A stretch of DNA of 64,000 nucleotides. Source: Bacillota bacterium (GTDB lineage Bacteria; Bacillota; Clostridia; Lachnospirales; Lachnospiraceae). The notes beneath the pieces are model-generated. The model searched no databases, was not told where the DNA came from, and worked only from the letters and a program-made list of their open reading frames with translations. This document shows, piece by piece, positions 54,001 to 61,990 of this stretch; the first letter of the stretch is position 1, and each line of letters starts with the position of its first letter. Location: assembly GCA_023402845.1 (NCBI GenBank), contig JAEYFP010000051.1, forward strand, positions 1 to 64,000, in the 5' to 3' direction. Made by a program: the position numbers and the translations under genes.

Positions 54001-54195
54001 ATGCATGCAATTAATATTCGGTGCTATGGAAACAGAATTAATACCTTTGGACAGCTTCATAATTGCAATGCGGCAGAGGTATATTTTGGCCCTAAGACTT
54101 GGCGTACGGAGGGAGAAGAATGGTGCTATGAATATAGACTGCATAAGAATGGAATATTAAAGGCGCCGACCTATTCGATACAAGTAAATTCATAA
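51055..54195 (+). CDS. large glycosyl hydrolase-like protein (GH106/GH2-like)
   Basis: 1046 residues without a signal peptide. Seen: an N-terminal TIM-barrel-like section with YRGAPFWAWNGKLDKDILL, FGGFHIHARIGLASEYLG and VYLYDEDKWPSGYGAG, an acidic motif IFTDEPQF (Asp231, Glu232) that is a candidate catalytic site, HPIESMFMEYG followed by a Rossmann-like middle part near 530-600, and C-terminal beta-sandwich sections containing DEFYLNGKRLESPFNGYYVD. The organisation resembles GH106-type alpha-L-rhamnosidases and related uncharacterised glycosidases. It follows the sugar permeases by 18 bases and precedes a YesM kinase, so it likely hydrolyses the imported oligosaccharide in the cytoplasm. Exact activity is unknown. 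Confidence 0.75.
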   Translation: MKITYQTEKFSDTAFHNPGPEYRGAPFWAWNGKLDKDILLNQMAVFKEMGFGGFHIHARIGLASEYLGKEFMEYVQECHRYAMDNNMIVYLYDEDKWPSGYGAGRVTTKREFRSRYLLFSPEAHEDGHYDRKVSSGCRLNINGDLTCIAYYHVTTKNGRLVEYSVEKEKNEAVNWFCYLVVTDENAWFNNSSYVDTLNPSAIERFAQVSYEPYYDVLGSEFSKSIPSIFTDEPQFPKAEFMKNGDAPQEVGLPYTESMETEFIERYGKSFIDHLPEMFWDWEDIKSEAVLKYQYFNLLSDRFAKSYAGTLGTWCEEHNIMLTGHLMEEGGLEKQMRSVGDVMRCYIYFQKIGIDILADFHEYSTAKQAQSVARQMGRPGLTSELYGVTNWNYDFGGHKMQGDWQCALGVTTRVPHLAWMYMNGESKRDYPAPIDAHSPWFMKYKIIEDYFARVNLAMTQGEPDVNVCIIHPIESMFMEYGAEDEHKSRKTELDQTFQKIIEGMLFGLIDFDFISEALLTELEQESDTPCFKVGKMSYKTVIVPPLITIRKTTLQKLHAFAKRGGNVIVMGKLPQYVDGAASDQAELQLGKYTHIDVACKRLLEYLNADREIDIIDEEGIRKTDLIYQLRSEGDERWLFVAHGKSIKKSSVSIAPSAKQREKCRVMIKGCYAVTLYDSMHDRIEEADYENTDEHTTIVYADIYDQDSLLLHLKQNKNFQKSYQSKKKTTINEVFGGYLNSETPYVLEEPNVSVLDMGEYRIDDGEWQEREELLKIDNIIRQKFGYPLRTDSFAQPWLTLKKGQDNDACETHKISLCFRIQCTKDIENIELASECMDADEFYLNGKRLESPFNGYYVDAAIRKRKIGTLQKGENILLYQFNFTNGTNLEWLYLLGDFSVSISGSRQQLGASPETIGFGDITTQGFPFYGGNIVYRMEAELPDGELSIKISEYEAPLLEVSIDGKKAEEIFMDPYRAHLGKISAGMHAINIRCYGNRINTFGQLHNCNAAEVYFGPKTWRTEGEEWCYEYRLHKNGILKAPTYSIQVNS

Positions 54196-54228
54196 GCAGG
54201 GCATTCATAAAAAAGGGAATTGAGTTGT

Positions 54229-56040
54229 ATGAAAAAAAACAAAAAAAAGAAAAGCTTCAGAGTCCATTTGAAATCTTCATTTTTGATGATATCCATCATT
54301 CCGCTTTTATTGATATTGGGGATAGTTTTTTTTAACACGCTGCATGACAGCATGAAAAATGCGCAAACCAAAATGGATATAACGGCGGAACTCATATCCG
54401 TACAGCTCAATTCTCTCATTGAAAATATGAGTTTTATTGGTATTAATCTTGTGGGAAATAAAGAGGTGATTAATGCTGCACGTAACCTGGAAAATGCTCA
54501 GAAAAGTATTATAAAGGAACAGGAATATTATAGAACGCTGTGTCTTCAATTCTGTTCCTATGCCATTGTTGATTCTCCTTATACGGTGAAGTTCTTTAAT
54601 GACGACGGATATTATATTACCAGTGACAGATATAATATCGATTATAATTACAGATATAGATTGTCAAAGGAAGAGGAGAATACAATTGACTGGAAAAGCA
54701 AGGTTGCAGGAAATTTCGGTGACGGAGTTTTGCTGAATGTGCAGGAAAAGGCTATGCCATTGGATCATGTAAAAACATTAACAATGGTTAGAGCAATCCG
54801 TAATCCGGGTAAAAATGTAGGGTATTTAGGTGTTCAGGTGGGAACGGATTATCTTGATAATATTTTTATGATTGGGACGCAGGAAGAAAATAATGTTCTT
54901 ATGATCAAGGCGGATTCTAATGAAGTGATTTATACTTCGGAAGGAGCGTCTATTCAGGAGTATTATGATGAAAACGGAGCAATTGATTTTGATATATTAG
55001 AAAAAACATATTTGGTTGCAATAGATGAAAATGAAGGTAATAATATTATGACTATTTTATTGCGGCCCAAAAGCCAGATTTATGCCGGTGTTTATAGAGA
55101 GATGCTTGTTTTAAGTGCTGAAATGCTGACGCTGGTTCTCATTACGCTTGTTTTTGTTATTGTTTACAGTCAGCAATTAACAAAACCGATACGTAATTTG
55201 ACGAGGTATATCCAAAATACCACATCTCTGGATAACTTTGCAGAAACAGAACCGCTAAAGCACAATATTGACACTGAATATGAAGAAATTAAGAGTCTCT
55301 ATCTCAGTTATAGTGAGATGAGCAGGAAAATCAATATTCTTTTACAAAATGAAATTACAAATAAAACCATTCAAATGCGTGAGAAATTGAATTCTTTGCA
55401 GTCACAAATTAACCCCCACTTTTTATACAATACGTTGAATGTCATCGGTATTCTTGGTATGGAGCAGGGAAATAATCAAATTTATAAGGCTTGTTATAAG
55501 TTGTCTGCTATTTTAAGGTATTCAATTGCTGATAAGAACAGAAATATAACAACCATAAAAAAAGAAATGGATAATTTGAATTTTTACCTTGAACTGATGA
55601 AATTGAGATTTGAGCATCGGCTTGAATATCAGCTTATTTGTGATGAAGAGATTGAAGGTGTTGAATTACCGAGATTGACACTGCAGCCATTTGTTGAAAA
55701 CGTATTTGAACATGCGATTGATGAAAGGCATGCGGAGATTCAAATTATTATTAAGGGCTTATATGAGAAGAACAATCGGTTTGCAATTTCAATTGAGGAT
55801 AACGGCGCGGGAATGGATGATAGAAAGCTTGAAGAAATGAAGGGTGAAGTAAACCGGTATTTGCTTGAATATAAGTTGGGAAAAAATATTGAAACTGCTT
55901 ACGGAATCGGAGTAAGAAATACGATACTACGCTTGGCAATATGGTATGGCGATACCTTTTCCTATACGATTGAAAATCTCAGCCCATGCGGATTTCGTAT
56001 TAGCCTGTCGGCAGAAAGGAAATGTGAGCATAATGAATAG
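54229..56040 (+). CDS. YesM-type sensor histidine kinase
   Basis: 603-residue membrane sensor. Seen: a Lys-rich start, a transmembrane helix at about 16-37 (SFLMISIIPLLLILGIVFF), an extracytoplasmic dCache-like domain to about residue 300, a second helix near 297-317, HAMP region, phosphoacceptor His397 in NPHFLYNTLN, N box VENVFEHAI, and the late glycine motif YGIGVRNT. ATG 54229 is supported by AAGGG upstream and by the preceding TTG being poor. The response regulator gene overlaps its end by 8 bases. Likely senses the glycan or the loaded binding protein of this cluster. Confidence 0.93.
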   Translation: MKKNKKKKSFRVHLKSSFLMISIIPLLLILGIVFFNTLHDSMKNAQTKMDITAELISVQLNSLIENMSFIGINLVGNKEVINAARNLENAQKSIIKEQEYYRTLCLQFCSYAIVDSPYTVKFFNDDGYYITSDRYNIDYNYRYRLSKEEENTIDWKSKVAGNFGDGVLLNVQEKAMPLDHVKTLTMVRAIRNPGKNVGYLGVQVGTDYLDNIFMIGTQEENNVLMIKADSNEVIYTSEGASIQEYYDENGAIDFDILEKTYLVAIDENEGNNIMTILLRPKSQIYAGVYREMLVLSAEMLTLVLITLVFVIVYSQQLTKPIRNLTRYIQNTTSLDNFAETEPLKHNIDTEYEEIKSLYLSYSEMSRKINILLQNEITNKTIQMREKLNSLQSQINPHFLYNTLNVIGILGMEQGNNQIYKACYKLSAILRYSIADKNRNITTIKKEMDNLNFYLELMKLRFEHRLEYQLICDEEIEGVELPRLTLQPFVENVFEHAIDERHAEIQIIIKGLYEKNNRFAISIEDNGAGMDDRKLEEMKGEVNRYLLEYKLGKNIETAYGIGVRNTILRLAIWYGDTFSYTIENLSPCGFRISLSAERKCEHNE

Positions 56041-57514
56041 GATCAGAGTTGTTATTGCTGAGGACGAACCCCCAATTGCAAGATTTATTAAAACTCTTGT
56101 TGAAGCTGACGGGGTTTTTGATGTTGTAGCGATGCACGAGAGCGGTGAGGAAGTGATGAATAACCTGAAAGAAGAATGTCCTCAGATTTTAATTACAGAC
56201 ATTCGAATGTCCGGCATGACGGGAATTGATCTGATAAAAAAAGTGCGTTTTACAGATCCGGACATACGAGTCATTATTATCAGCGGTTATAAGATGTTTG
56301 AGTATGCAAGGGAGGCAATTAGTCTTGGAATTGAAGACTATATTACAAAACCGATTGATCCGGATGAATTTAACATTGTATTAAGCCGAATCAAAAAATA
56401 TTATACAAATATTTGGCGTGCAGAACAGCAGGATGTCCTTGAAAGAGCATTTGCAAACAATCATTCAGATGTAGTCGAAAAGCTGCTTTGCAGGAGTGAC
56501 AAGCTGACACAAGTAATGATGATATATGGGAGCGGAGATGTGGAGGATTATGTGCAGAATCTTTCGCAGGACAACCACGTGTTGGAAATCGCATACAGAA
56601 ACGCACTGTTTGTTCTGTTAACGGATAGTGAAAAGAATGCCGCAACGGCAGACCGATCATTTCGCAGAATACTTGTTGCCTGCAGGTTCCGTACGGTAGC
56701 CAGCGTCCGTATACAAAGTTTTTCGCTTGCGTCTGGCGAAGACATTATTGAAAATATAAAAATATTGTATAATGTGGCGCGTAAAAAAACGATTCCGGGA
56801 AAAAGGACAGAAACAGAATGGCAGGTACTTGAAGATATATCGGAGCCCTCCTATGGTGAGGACATGGAAGTTCTTAAGCAAATCAGAATGGTGATTGCTG
56901 CGGGAAACTGGGGCCTTTTTAAGGAACGAATCTATCAGTTGTTTGAAGTGTGGAAAAAGGAAGAAGTATCCGTATACCGTATTTATATGCTGCTTCATAT
57001 TCTGACAGACAGTGTGCTGCAAAGCGGAATGATAAAAAGTGATTCAGTGAAAATCAGAGAATATATTGATGAGTCCATTCGGTATGCGGACAGCTATGAA
57101 GAAATCAGAGAGAACTATTCCGTAATCTTTGAAAATCTAGATTGGGGGTATGGTGTACATCAGAATACCGCAGAAAAAAATGGGCAGAAACTGTTTGAAG
57201 AGATTAATGCATTTATTGAGGACAATAGAGACAGATGTTATTCACTGAAAGAAATATGCAATTTGTTTAAGGTGAGCCAGCCGTATGTAAGAAAAATATT
57301 TAAAATGCATACAGGGCTGTCTTACAGTGAATATCTATTACAAAACAAAATTAATTCCGCAAAGAAAATGATTGAAATTAATCCGGATCTACTGATTAAG
57401 GATGTTGCCGAGTCATTTGGTTACGAACAGTTTCATTTCAGCAAGGTTTTTACAAAAATCACAGGGGTTAATCCATCCAAATACAAAATAATGATGATGG
57501 AGAAACAAACGTAA
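56033..57514 (+). CDS. YesN-type response regulator, AraC-family output
   Basis: 493-residue partner of the preceding kinase. Seen: receiver with acidic pocket AEDE (residues 9-12), phosphoacceptor Asp56 in LITDIRMS, Lys in YITKPID; a middle region; and a C-terminal AraC double HTH with YSLKEICNLFKVSQPYVRKIF and IKDVAESFGYEQFHFSKVFTKITGVNPSKY. ATG 56033 lies within the last codons of the kinase gene; GTG 56024 in the same frame is an alternative start, closer to AAAGGA. It is expected to activate the sugar transporter and hydrolase genes upstream. Confidence 0.93.
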   Translation: MNRIRVVIAEDEPPIARFIKTLVEADGVFDVVAMHESGEEVMNNLKEECPQILITDIRMSGMTGIDLIKKVRFTDPDIRVIIISGYKMFEYAREAISLGIEDYITKPIDPDEFNIVLSRIKKYYTNIWRAEQQDVLERAFANNHSDVVEKLLCRSDKLTQVMMIYGSGDVEDYVQNLSQDNHVLEIAYRNALFVLLTDSEKNAATADRSFRRILVACRFRTVASVRIQSFSLASGEDIIENIKILYNVARKKTIPGKRTETEWQVLEDISEPSYGEDMEVLKQIRMVIAAGNWGLFKERIYQLFEVWKKEEVSVYRIYMLLHILTDSVLQSGMIKSDSVKIREYIDESIRYADSYEEIRENYSVIFENLDWGYGVHQNTAEKNGQKLFEEINAFIEDNRDRCYSLKEICNLFKVSQPYVRKIFKMHTGLSYSEYLLQNKINSAKKMIEINPDLLIKDVAESFGYEQFHFSKVFTKITGVNPSKYKIMMMEKQT

Positions 57515-57595
57515 ATATAGACTATATACAAAACTCAATAAATTTTTTTAGAACATCATAAATTGAAATAACAGCAAGAGAGGAACCTGAGTGAA

Positions 57596-58738
57596 ATGAA
57601 GGTAGTGATTGCAATTGATTCGTTTAAGGGCAGCCTGACTTCCCTGGAAGCCGGCGAAGCGATTAAAGAAGGCATATTGAATGCCGCGGAAGCAGAAATT
57701 ATTATAAAGCCGCTTGCGGATGGCGGTGAAGGGACAACGGAGGCGCTGATTGAAGGACTTTCGGGAGAGGCTGTCCGCCTCTGTGTGAAGGGCCCATTGG
57801 GAAACAGAATCGAAGCTGCCTATGGCTATATCGAACATACAAAAACTGCGGTCATAGAAATGGCAGCGGCCGCAGGGATCGTCTTAGTAAAGGAACGGGA
57901 AAAGAATCCGATGGAGGCCACTACCTATGGCGTGGGTGAGATGATAAAGGATGCCATTGGCAAAGGGTGCAGGGATTTCATTATCGGAATTGGAGGAAGT
58001 GCAACAAACGATGGCGGTATCGGGATGCTGACAGCGTTAGGCTACGAATTTTTTGATGAGGAGCAGAATCAGCTGGGCTTTGGAGGAAAAGATCTGGGAA
58101 AGATTTCTTTTATCTCAGATAAAAACGCAATGCCCGAATTAAAGGAGTGCCATTTTAAAGTTGCATGTGATGTAACGAATCCTTTATGCGGGGCTAATGG
58201 TGCCACCTACGTTTACGGCCCGCAAAAAGGCGTCACAAAAGAGATGCTGGAATTATTGGATCAGGGCATGGGCGTATATGCCGATGCTACTAAAAAGCTT
58301 TATCAAGAGGACTACACCCAGACACCCGGAGCAGGAGCTGCCGGGGGACTGGGATTTGCATTTTTAAGCTATCTGAAAGGGGAGCTTTATTCGGGAGTTG
58401 ATCTGGTAGTAAATGCGCTCAACCTGGAAGAATCTATAAAAGATGCCGATTATGTGATTACCGGAGAAGGCCGTATTGATTTCCAGACCGCCATGGGAAA
58501 AGCACCGGTTGGAGTCGGTAAATTAGCAAAAAAATATGGGGCGGTTGTGATTGCCTTGGCAGGCTGTGTCGCAGAAGGAGCAGAAAAATGTAACGAGGCC
58601 GGCATTGATTCCTATTATTCTATTTTGACCAATCCTGTTTCGCTCGAAGAGGCCATGGAGAAGAAAACAGCAAGGGGAAACCTAGTGAAGACAACGGAGC
58701 AGATCTTCAGGCTGATCGCTTCGGTAAAGCCTTCGTAA
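57596..58738 (+). CDS. glycerate 2-kinase (GlxK/GarK family)
   Basis: 380-residue kinase phosphorylating D-glycerate to 2-phosphoglycerate. Seen: the family start MKVVIAIDSFKGSLTSLEAGEAI, PLADGGEGTTEAL, GIGGSATNDGGIGML, GAGAAGGLGFAFL and ITGEGRIDFQTAMGKAP, all classic. AGAGAGGAA is upstream of ATG 57596. It probably closes the acid-sugar route begun by the IlvD/Edd dehydratase (2-keto-3-deoxy acid cleavage, tartronate semialdehyde or glyceraldehyde route to glycerate), and also suits the C4 acid-sugar genes to its right. A strong terminator follows. Confidence 0.92.
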   Translation: MKVVIAIDSFKGSLTSLEAGEAIKEGILNAAEAEIIIKPLADGGEGTTEALIEGLSGEAVRLCVKGPLGNRIEAAYGYIEHTKTAVIEMAAAAGIVLVKEREKNPMEATTYGVGEMIKDAIGKGCRDFIIGIGGSATNDGGIGMLTALGYEFFDEEQNQLGFGGKDLGKISFISDKNAMPELKECHFKVACDVTNPLCGANGATYVYGPQKGVTKEMLELLDQGMGVYADATKKLYQEDYTQTPGAGAAGGLGFAFLSYLKGELYSGVDLVVNALNLEESIKDADYVITGEGRIDFQTAMGKAPVGVGKLAKKYGAVVIALAGCVAEGAEKCNEAGIDSYYSILTNPVSLEEAMEKKTARGNLVKTTEQIFRLIASVKPS

Positions 58739-58774
58739 TTTATGAAAGGTATCCCCCAATATAAGAACTGCGAT

Positions 58775-58826
58775 ATCGGAGATATTACACAGTTTCAAGA
58801 GCTGTGAAGTATCTCCGATTTTTTGT
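58775..58826 (+). terminator. strong Rho-independent terminator
   Basis: ATCGGAGATA (58775-58784) pairs with TATCTCCGAT (58810-58819), and CACAG (58888-minus-100, that is 58788-58792) with CTGTG (58802-58806), then T6. It ends the glycerate kinase transcript and lies just before the convergent regulator end. Confidence 0.88.
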
Positions 58827-58831
58827 ATTTA

Positions 58832-60625
58832 TTATACAGGATCATGTGATTTCAAAACCCGCCACAAAGTACTGCGGCTGATACCTAATCGCTGAGAAGT
58901 ATTTTCCTTATTCATGCCTTCCTCTTTCATGACATTAAGAATGATATGGTATGTTATTTCCTCAAGTGTTTGATTAGGATCAATGTTTGCAAATAAATTA
59001 CCCACAGGTAAAATCTTCTCATTCATTGTTTCGGCTTTTAATAGCTGCCGGACACTTTCAGCAGTTATATAGGAATTTTTTGTAATTGTAACCAGCTCTT
59101 TAATAATACGCCGCAGCTGATCCAGATTGTTTGGCCATGAATAATCTTTGACTAATTGAATGGCATCCGGTTCAAAACCAACGATTTGTTTTCCTGTTAA
59201 AACGTTCAGTTGATTAATATATAAAGCAGATATACTCGGAATATCATCAGCTCTGTCCCTGAGTGCCGGCAACGGCAAAAGTAAACAAGACAAATGATTG
59301 GCCAGATAGTTATAGAAAATTGAAAAGTCCGCTGTATTATTGATCAGTGAAAAAATCAGCCGATTTCTCTTTATAAGATCAGTTTGGTCAATGAATAACT
59401 GAAAATCGGAAAATTGCTCATTGGTCAGCCTGTTGAGGTTTTTGATATAGATGGTTGTTTTGATGTTATTGAAAGGAGACTTTTCACTGTCAATAATTTT
59501 TTTCCATTTACGTTCGTTTAAAAAGGCGCAATCAATAATATAAAAAGGTGAGCTTTGATATGGTCCGTTTTCATATATCAGGGATGCAGCCTGGTCTTTC
59601 CCTGCGCCGGTTTCGCCTGTTATTAAAACGGGGAACGCAGTCTTGCTGTAATCGTTTATGATGTTTTCTATATTTCCAAAGGAGTTAGTACTACTATAAT
59701 AAATGGATAGATCATGAAACTTATCCTCTATTTTATTGTAAATAGAAATACTGTTATTATCATCCTTAAACAGAGTTTCGTTCTTTTTCATCCGCAGGAC
59801 TATATATTTTTTGTCTTCATAATAAATATGCTGATTGATGATTGTGACAATATAATTATCATATTGCCGTTCGAACACCTGCCCGTCGGTTTTTATGAAT
59901 GCAGGAAGAAAAGTTTGTGCCATATTCAAGATAGGATTATATAGTTCGTTTTTTGTGAGGGTCGAATACCATAAGTGTCCGTCCTGGTCATAAATGACAA
60001 CGCTTTCATTGTCATAAGTGAGAGCTTTTTGAAAGATGTCATTTTGTTTTATAATATGCCGGGAAGTATGGATCAGTTTTACTGCCTCATCTAAGGAATC
60101 AGATATACTTTCGGTGCCTGACGGAACCAAAATAGCATTTAAACCCAGACTGTGCGCAGTAATAGAACCAATCATATCACATACAACTAAATTATATTCC
60201 TGCTCTTTTAATGAACAAAGGATAGGTTCGACCTGCTCGGAAGTTTCAAATGTAAAAATTTTAATATTTAAATTAAGTAAATCACAAAGTATTCTGGCAC
60301 AGCCGGTAATACTTTGGAATCCCGCAATTGCAAATTTTCCGGCATAGCTTTCAGCCATTTTAATGGAACGAAGCATGTCATATACAGATAAAGGGATATT
60401 GATTACCGGTATTTCTAATTCGCGTTGTAAAAGTTCGGCGGTTCCTCCGCGTGAAATAATTACATCGTAGTCTTTGTAAGATAGTTCGTGTGCAATTCTT
60501 AATCCGGTGTGTAAATTTCCTGTTCGGACTGTTATATCAATATCTTCTCTCGCTGCGGAAAGAGCAGTGATAATTTCGGCCATTCCTTCGTATGGTGCAA
60601 TTGCAAGTACTTTTATTTTTCTCAT
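58832..60625 (-). CDS. PrpR-N domain regulator with degenerate sigma-54-type AAA+ domain
   Basis: 597-residue DNA-binding regulator. Seen: PrpR_N sensor at about 1-185 (DYDVIISRGGTAELLQRELEIPVINIPLSVYDML), a PAS-like section at about 200-290, an AAA+ section at about 300-530 with Walker A GETGAGKD, and a Fis-type HTH at the end (NTSQRLGISRSTLWRVLKSH). The AAA+ part lacks a GAFTGA sigma-54 contact loop, and the Walker B position reads TIYIKNL with no acidic pair, so it probably neither hydrolyses ATP normally nor opens sigma-54 promoters. AAAGGTG precedes ATG 60625. It is divergent from the acid-sugar operon and should repress or activate it on binding a C4 acid metabolite. Confidence 0.85.
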   Translation of the reverse strand: MRKIKVLAIAPYEGMAEIITALSAAREDIDITVRTGNLHTGLRIAHELSYKDYDVIISRGGTAELLQRELEIPVINIPLSVYDMLRSIKMAESYAGKFAIAGFQSITGCARILCDLLNLNIKIFTFETSEQVEPILCSLKEQEYNLVVCDMIGSITAHSLGLNAILVPSGTESISDSLDEAVKLIHTSRHIIKQNDIFQKALTYDNESVVIYDQDGHLWYSTLTKNELYNPILNMAQTFLPAFIKTDGQVFERQYDNYIVTIINQHIYYEDKKYIVLRMKKNETLFKDDNNSISIYNKIEDKFHDLSIYYSSTNSFGNIENIINDYSKTAFPVLITGETGAGKDQAASLIYENGPYQSSPFYIIDCAFLNERKWKKIIDSEKSPFNNIKTTIYIKNLNRLTNEQFSDFQLFIDQTDLIKRNRLIFSLINNTADFSIFYNYLANHLSCLLLPLPALRDRADDIPSISALYINQLNVLTGKQIVGFEPDAIQLVKDYSWPNNLDQLRRIIKELVTITKNSYITAESVRQLLKAETMNEKILPVGNLFANIDPNQTLEEITYHIILNVMKEEGMNKENTSQRLGISRSTLWRVLKSHDPV

Positions 60626-60638
60626 AATATAACACACC

Positions 60639-60651
60639 TTTCAAAATGAAA
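60639..60651. promoter_or_regulatory. operator candidate O1, TTTCA-AAA-TGAAA
   Basis: Inverted repeat with 5-bp arms and 3-base centre, in the leader of the regulator gene overlapping its ribosome site region. Identical to O3 at 60794-60806. Confidence 0.6.
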
Positions 60652-60685
60652 TATAAATCAAAATATAATCTTATTATACACCAAA

Positions 60686-60714
60686 ATAATAGAAAAATAA
60701 ATAAAATGTTTCAA
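60686..60714 (-). promoter_or_regulatory. promoter candidate for the PrpR-like regulator
   Basis: On the minus strand TTGAAA (60714-60709), 17-base spacer, TATTAT (60691-60686). A sigma-A pattern. The -35 lies inside the operator-like repeat O2, which would allow autoregulation. Confidence 0.5.
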
Positions 60715-60721
60715 AATAAAA
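60709..60721. promoter_or_regulatory. operator candidate O2, TTTCA-AAA-TAAAA
   Basis: Differs from O1 and O3 by one base (G to A). It is extended by flanking TG/CA to the 17-base dyad at 60707-60723 with TGTTT and AAACA arms. It covers the -35 region of the regulator promoter. Confidence 0.5.
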
Positions 60722-60742
60722 CAATTAAATGAAATAAATTCA

Positions 60743-60771
60743 TTGAAAATGAAGATGCATCTCGGTAAAAT
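60743..60771 (+). promoter_or_regulatory. sigma-A promoter candidate of the acid-sugar operon
   Basis: TTGAAA (60743-60748), 17-base spacer, TAAAAT (60766-60771). Transcription would start near 60778. No TGGCAC-N5-TTGCA sigma-54 element is visible in the region. Confidence 0.55.
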
Positions 60772-60793
60772 AAAGAAAAACGACAACAGATGA

Positions 60794-60806
60794 TTTCAAA
60801 ATGAAA
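60794..60806. promoter_or_regulatory. operator candidate O3, TTTCA-AAA-TGAAA
   Basis: Exact copy of O1, followed by CGC and the ribosome site AGGAGG (60811-60816). It would lie about 16-28 bases inside the predicted transcript, a roadblock position typical of repression. Confidence 0.6.
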
Positions 60807-60826
60807 CGCTAGGAGGCAGATATTAC

Positions 60827-61978
60827 ATGTATCAATTAAAAACTCCATCAGAAGTCTTTGGCGGTGATGGCAGTATCAAAAAAATTCAAGATGTTATTAA
60901 AAAAGAAGAAGCAAAAAAAATCTTATTATTTACGGATAAAACCATTAGGTTGACCGGAATGGTTGATAGGATTCTGGAAGAACTGAAGCATGTACATGCG
61001 GATTTTCAAATATATGATGAATTAGTTGCAGAGCCCAGCTATCAGGATATGGAGAGAATGGTGAAGGAGGTCAGGGAATATCAGTGTGATTTGATTATTG
61101 CATTGGGCGGAGGAAGTGTAATGGACGCCGCAAAATTGTATTCTTTATTAAAGGATGCCTCCTATACGGTGAAAGATCTGATGGCAGATTCTATGAAAGG
61201 AAAAAAGAGAATTAAATCGGTCATGATACCGACAACATGCGGTACCGGCTCAGAAGCAACATGTAATTCTATTGTTGGTATACCGGAAGAAAACACGAAA
61301 CAAGGGATTGTAAATCCTGAGATGATACCAGACTACGTAATATTAGACGGGAGTATGATTCGGGGCTTACCCAAGCATATTGTGGCGTCCTCGGGGGTTG
61401 ATGCGCTGGCCCATGCCGTAGAATGCTATACTTCCCTAAAGGCAACCCCTCTTTCTGATACATATGCACTTGCTGCGGCCAGATTAATATTTAAGAATAT
61501 CAGAAAAGCATATCAAGATCCTGAAGATATGGAAGCTAAAAACAATATGATGCTCGGAGCGTTTTATGGAGGAACTGCTATTTCCGGAAGCGGGACAACA
61601 GCGGTGCATGCATTGGCTTACCCGCTGGGGGGCAGGTATCATATTCCTCATGGTGTCTCTAATACTATTCTATTTGCTCATGTTATGGAAGTAAATAAAT
61701 ATGCATGTCAAAAGCAGCTGGTAGAAATCTGTAATTATATAAATCCAGAATTGAATCAGGAATCCAATGAATTAAAAGCGCAGCATGTGATTAATGAAAT
61801 TAAAGATGTCGTTAAGGTAACAGAGATTCCGACTAATTTGGACAAATATGGTATTGGAGGCGAAGATCTTGAATTTCTGGTGCAGGCAGGCAGTCAGCAA
61901 AAAAGATTATTAGATAATAATAGGAGAGAATTGTCAATCGCTGATATAAGATCCATCTATGAAAAGGTATTGCGTTAG
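60827..61978 (+). CDS. iron-containing alcohol dehydrogenase
   Basis: 383-residue group III (Fe-ADH) oxidoreductase using NAD(P). Seen: ALGGGSVMDAAKLYSLL cofactor segment, PTTCGTGSEAT, and metal-binding candidates in SGVDALAHAVECYTS and AVHALAYPLGGRYHIPHGVSN. AGGAGG is 10 bases before ATG 60827. In this operon it may oxidise an alcohol or reduce an aldehyde related to a C4 acid sugar (for example a 4-hydroxy acid or semialdehyde). A dehydrogenase of this type is not one of the two enzymes needed for the DUF1537/PdxA2 D-threonate route, so it may widen the substrate range. Confidence 0.9.
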   Translation: MYQLKTPSEVFGGDGSIKKIQDVIKKEEAKKILLFTDKTIRLTGMVDRILEELKHVHADFQIYDELVAEPSYQDMERMVKEVREYQCDLIIALGGGSVMDAAKLYSLLKDASYTVKDLMADSMKGKKRIKSVMIPTTCGTGSEATCNSIVGIPEENTKQGIVNPEMIPDYVILDGSMIRGLPKHIVASSGVDALAHAVECYTSLKATPLSDTYALAAARLIFKNIRKAYQDPEDMEAKNNMMLGAFYGGTAISGSGTTAVHALAYPLGGRYHIPHGVSNTILFAHVMEVNKYACQKQLVEICNYINPELNQESNELKAQHVINEIKDVVKVTEIPTNLDKYGIGGEDLEFLVQAGSQQKRLLDNNRRELSIADIRSIYEKVLR

Positions 61979-61990
61979 GAAGGGGAAGAA

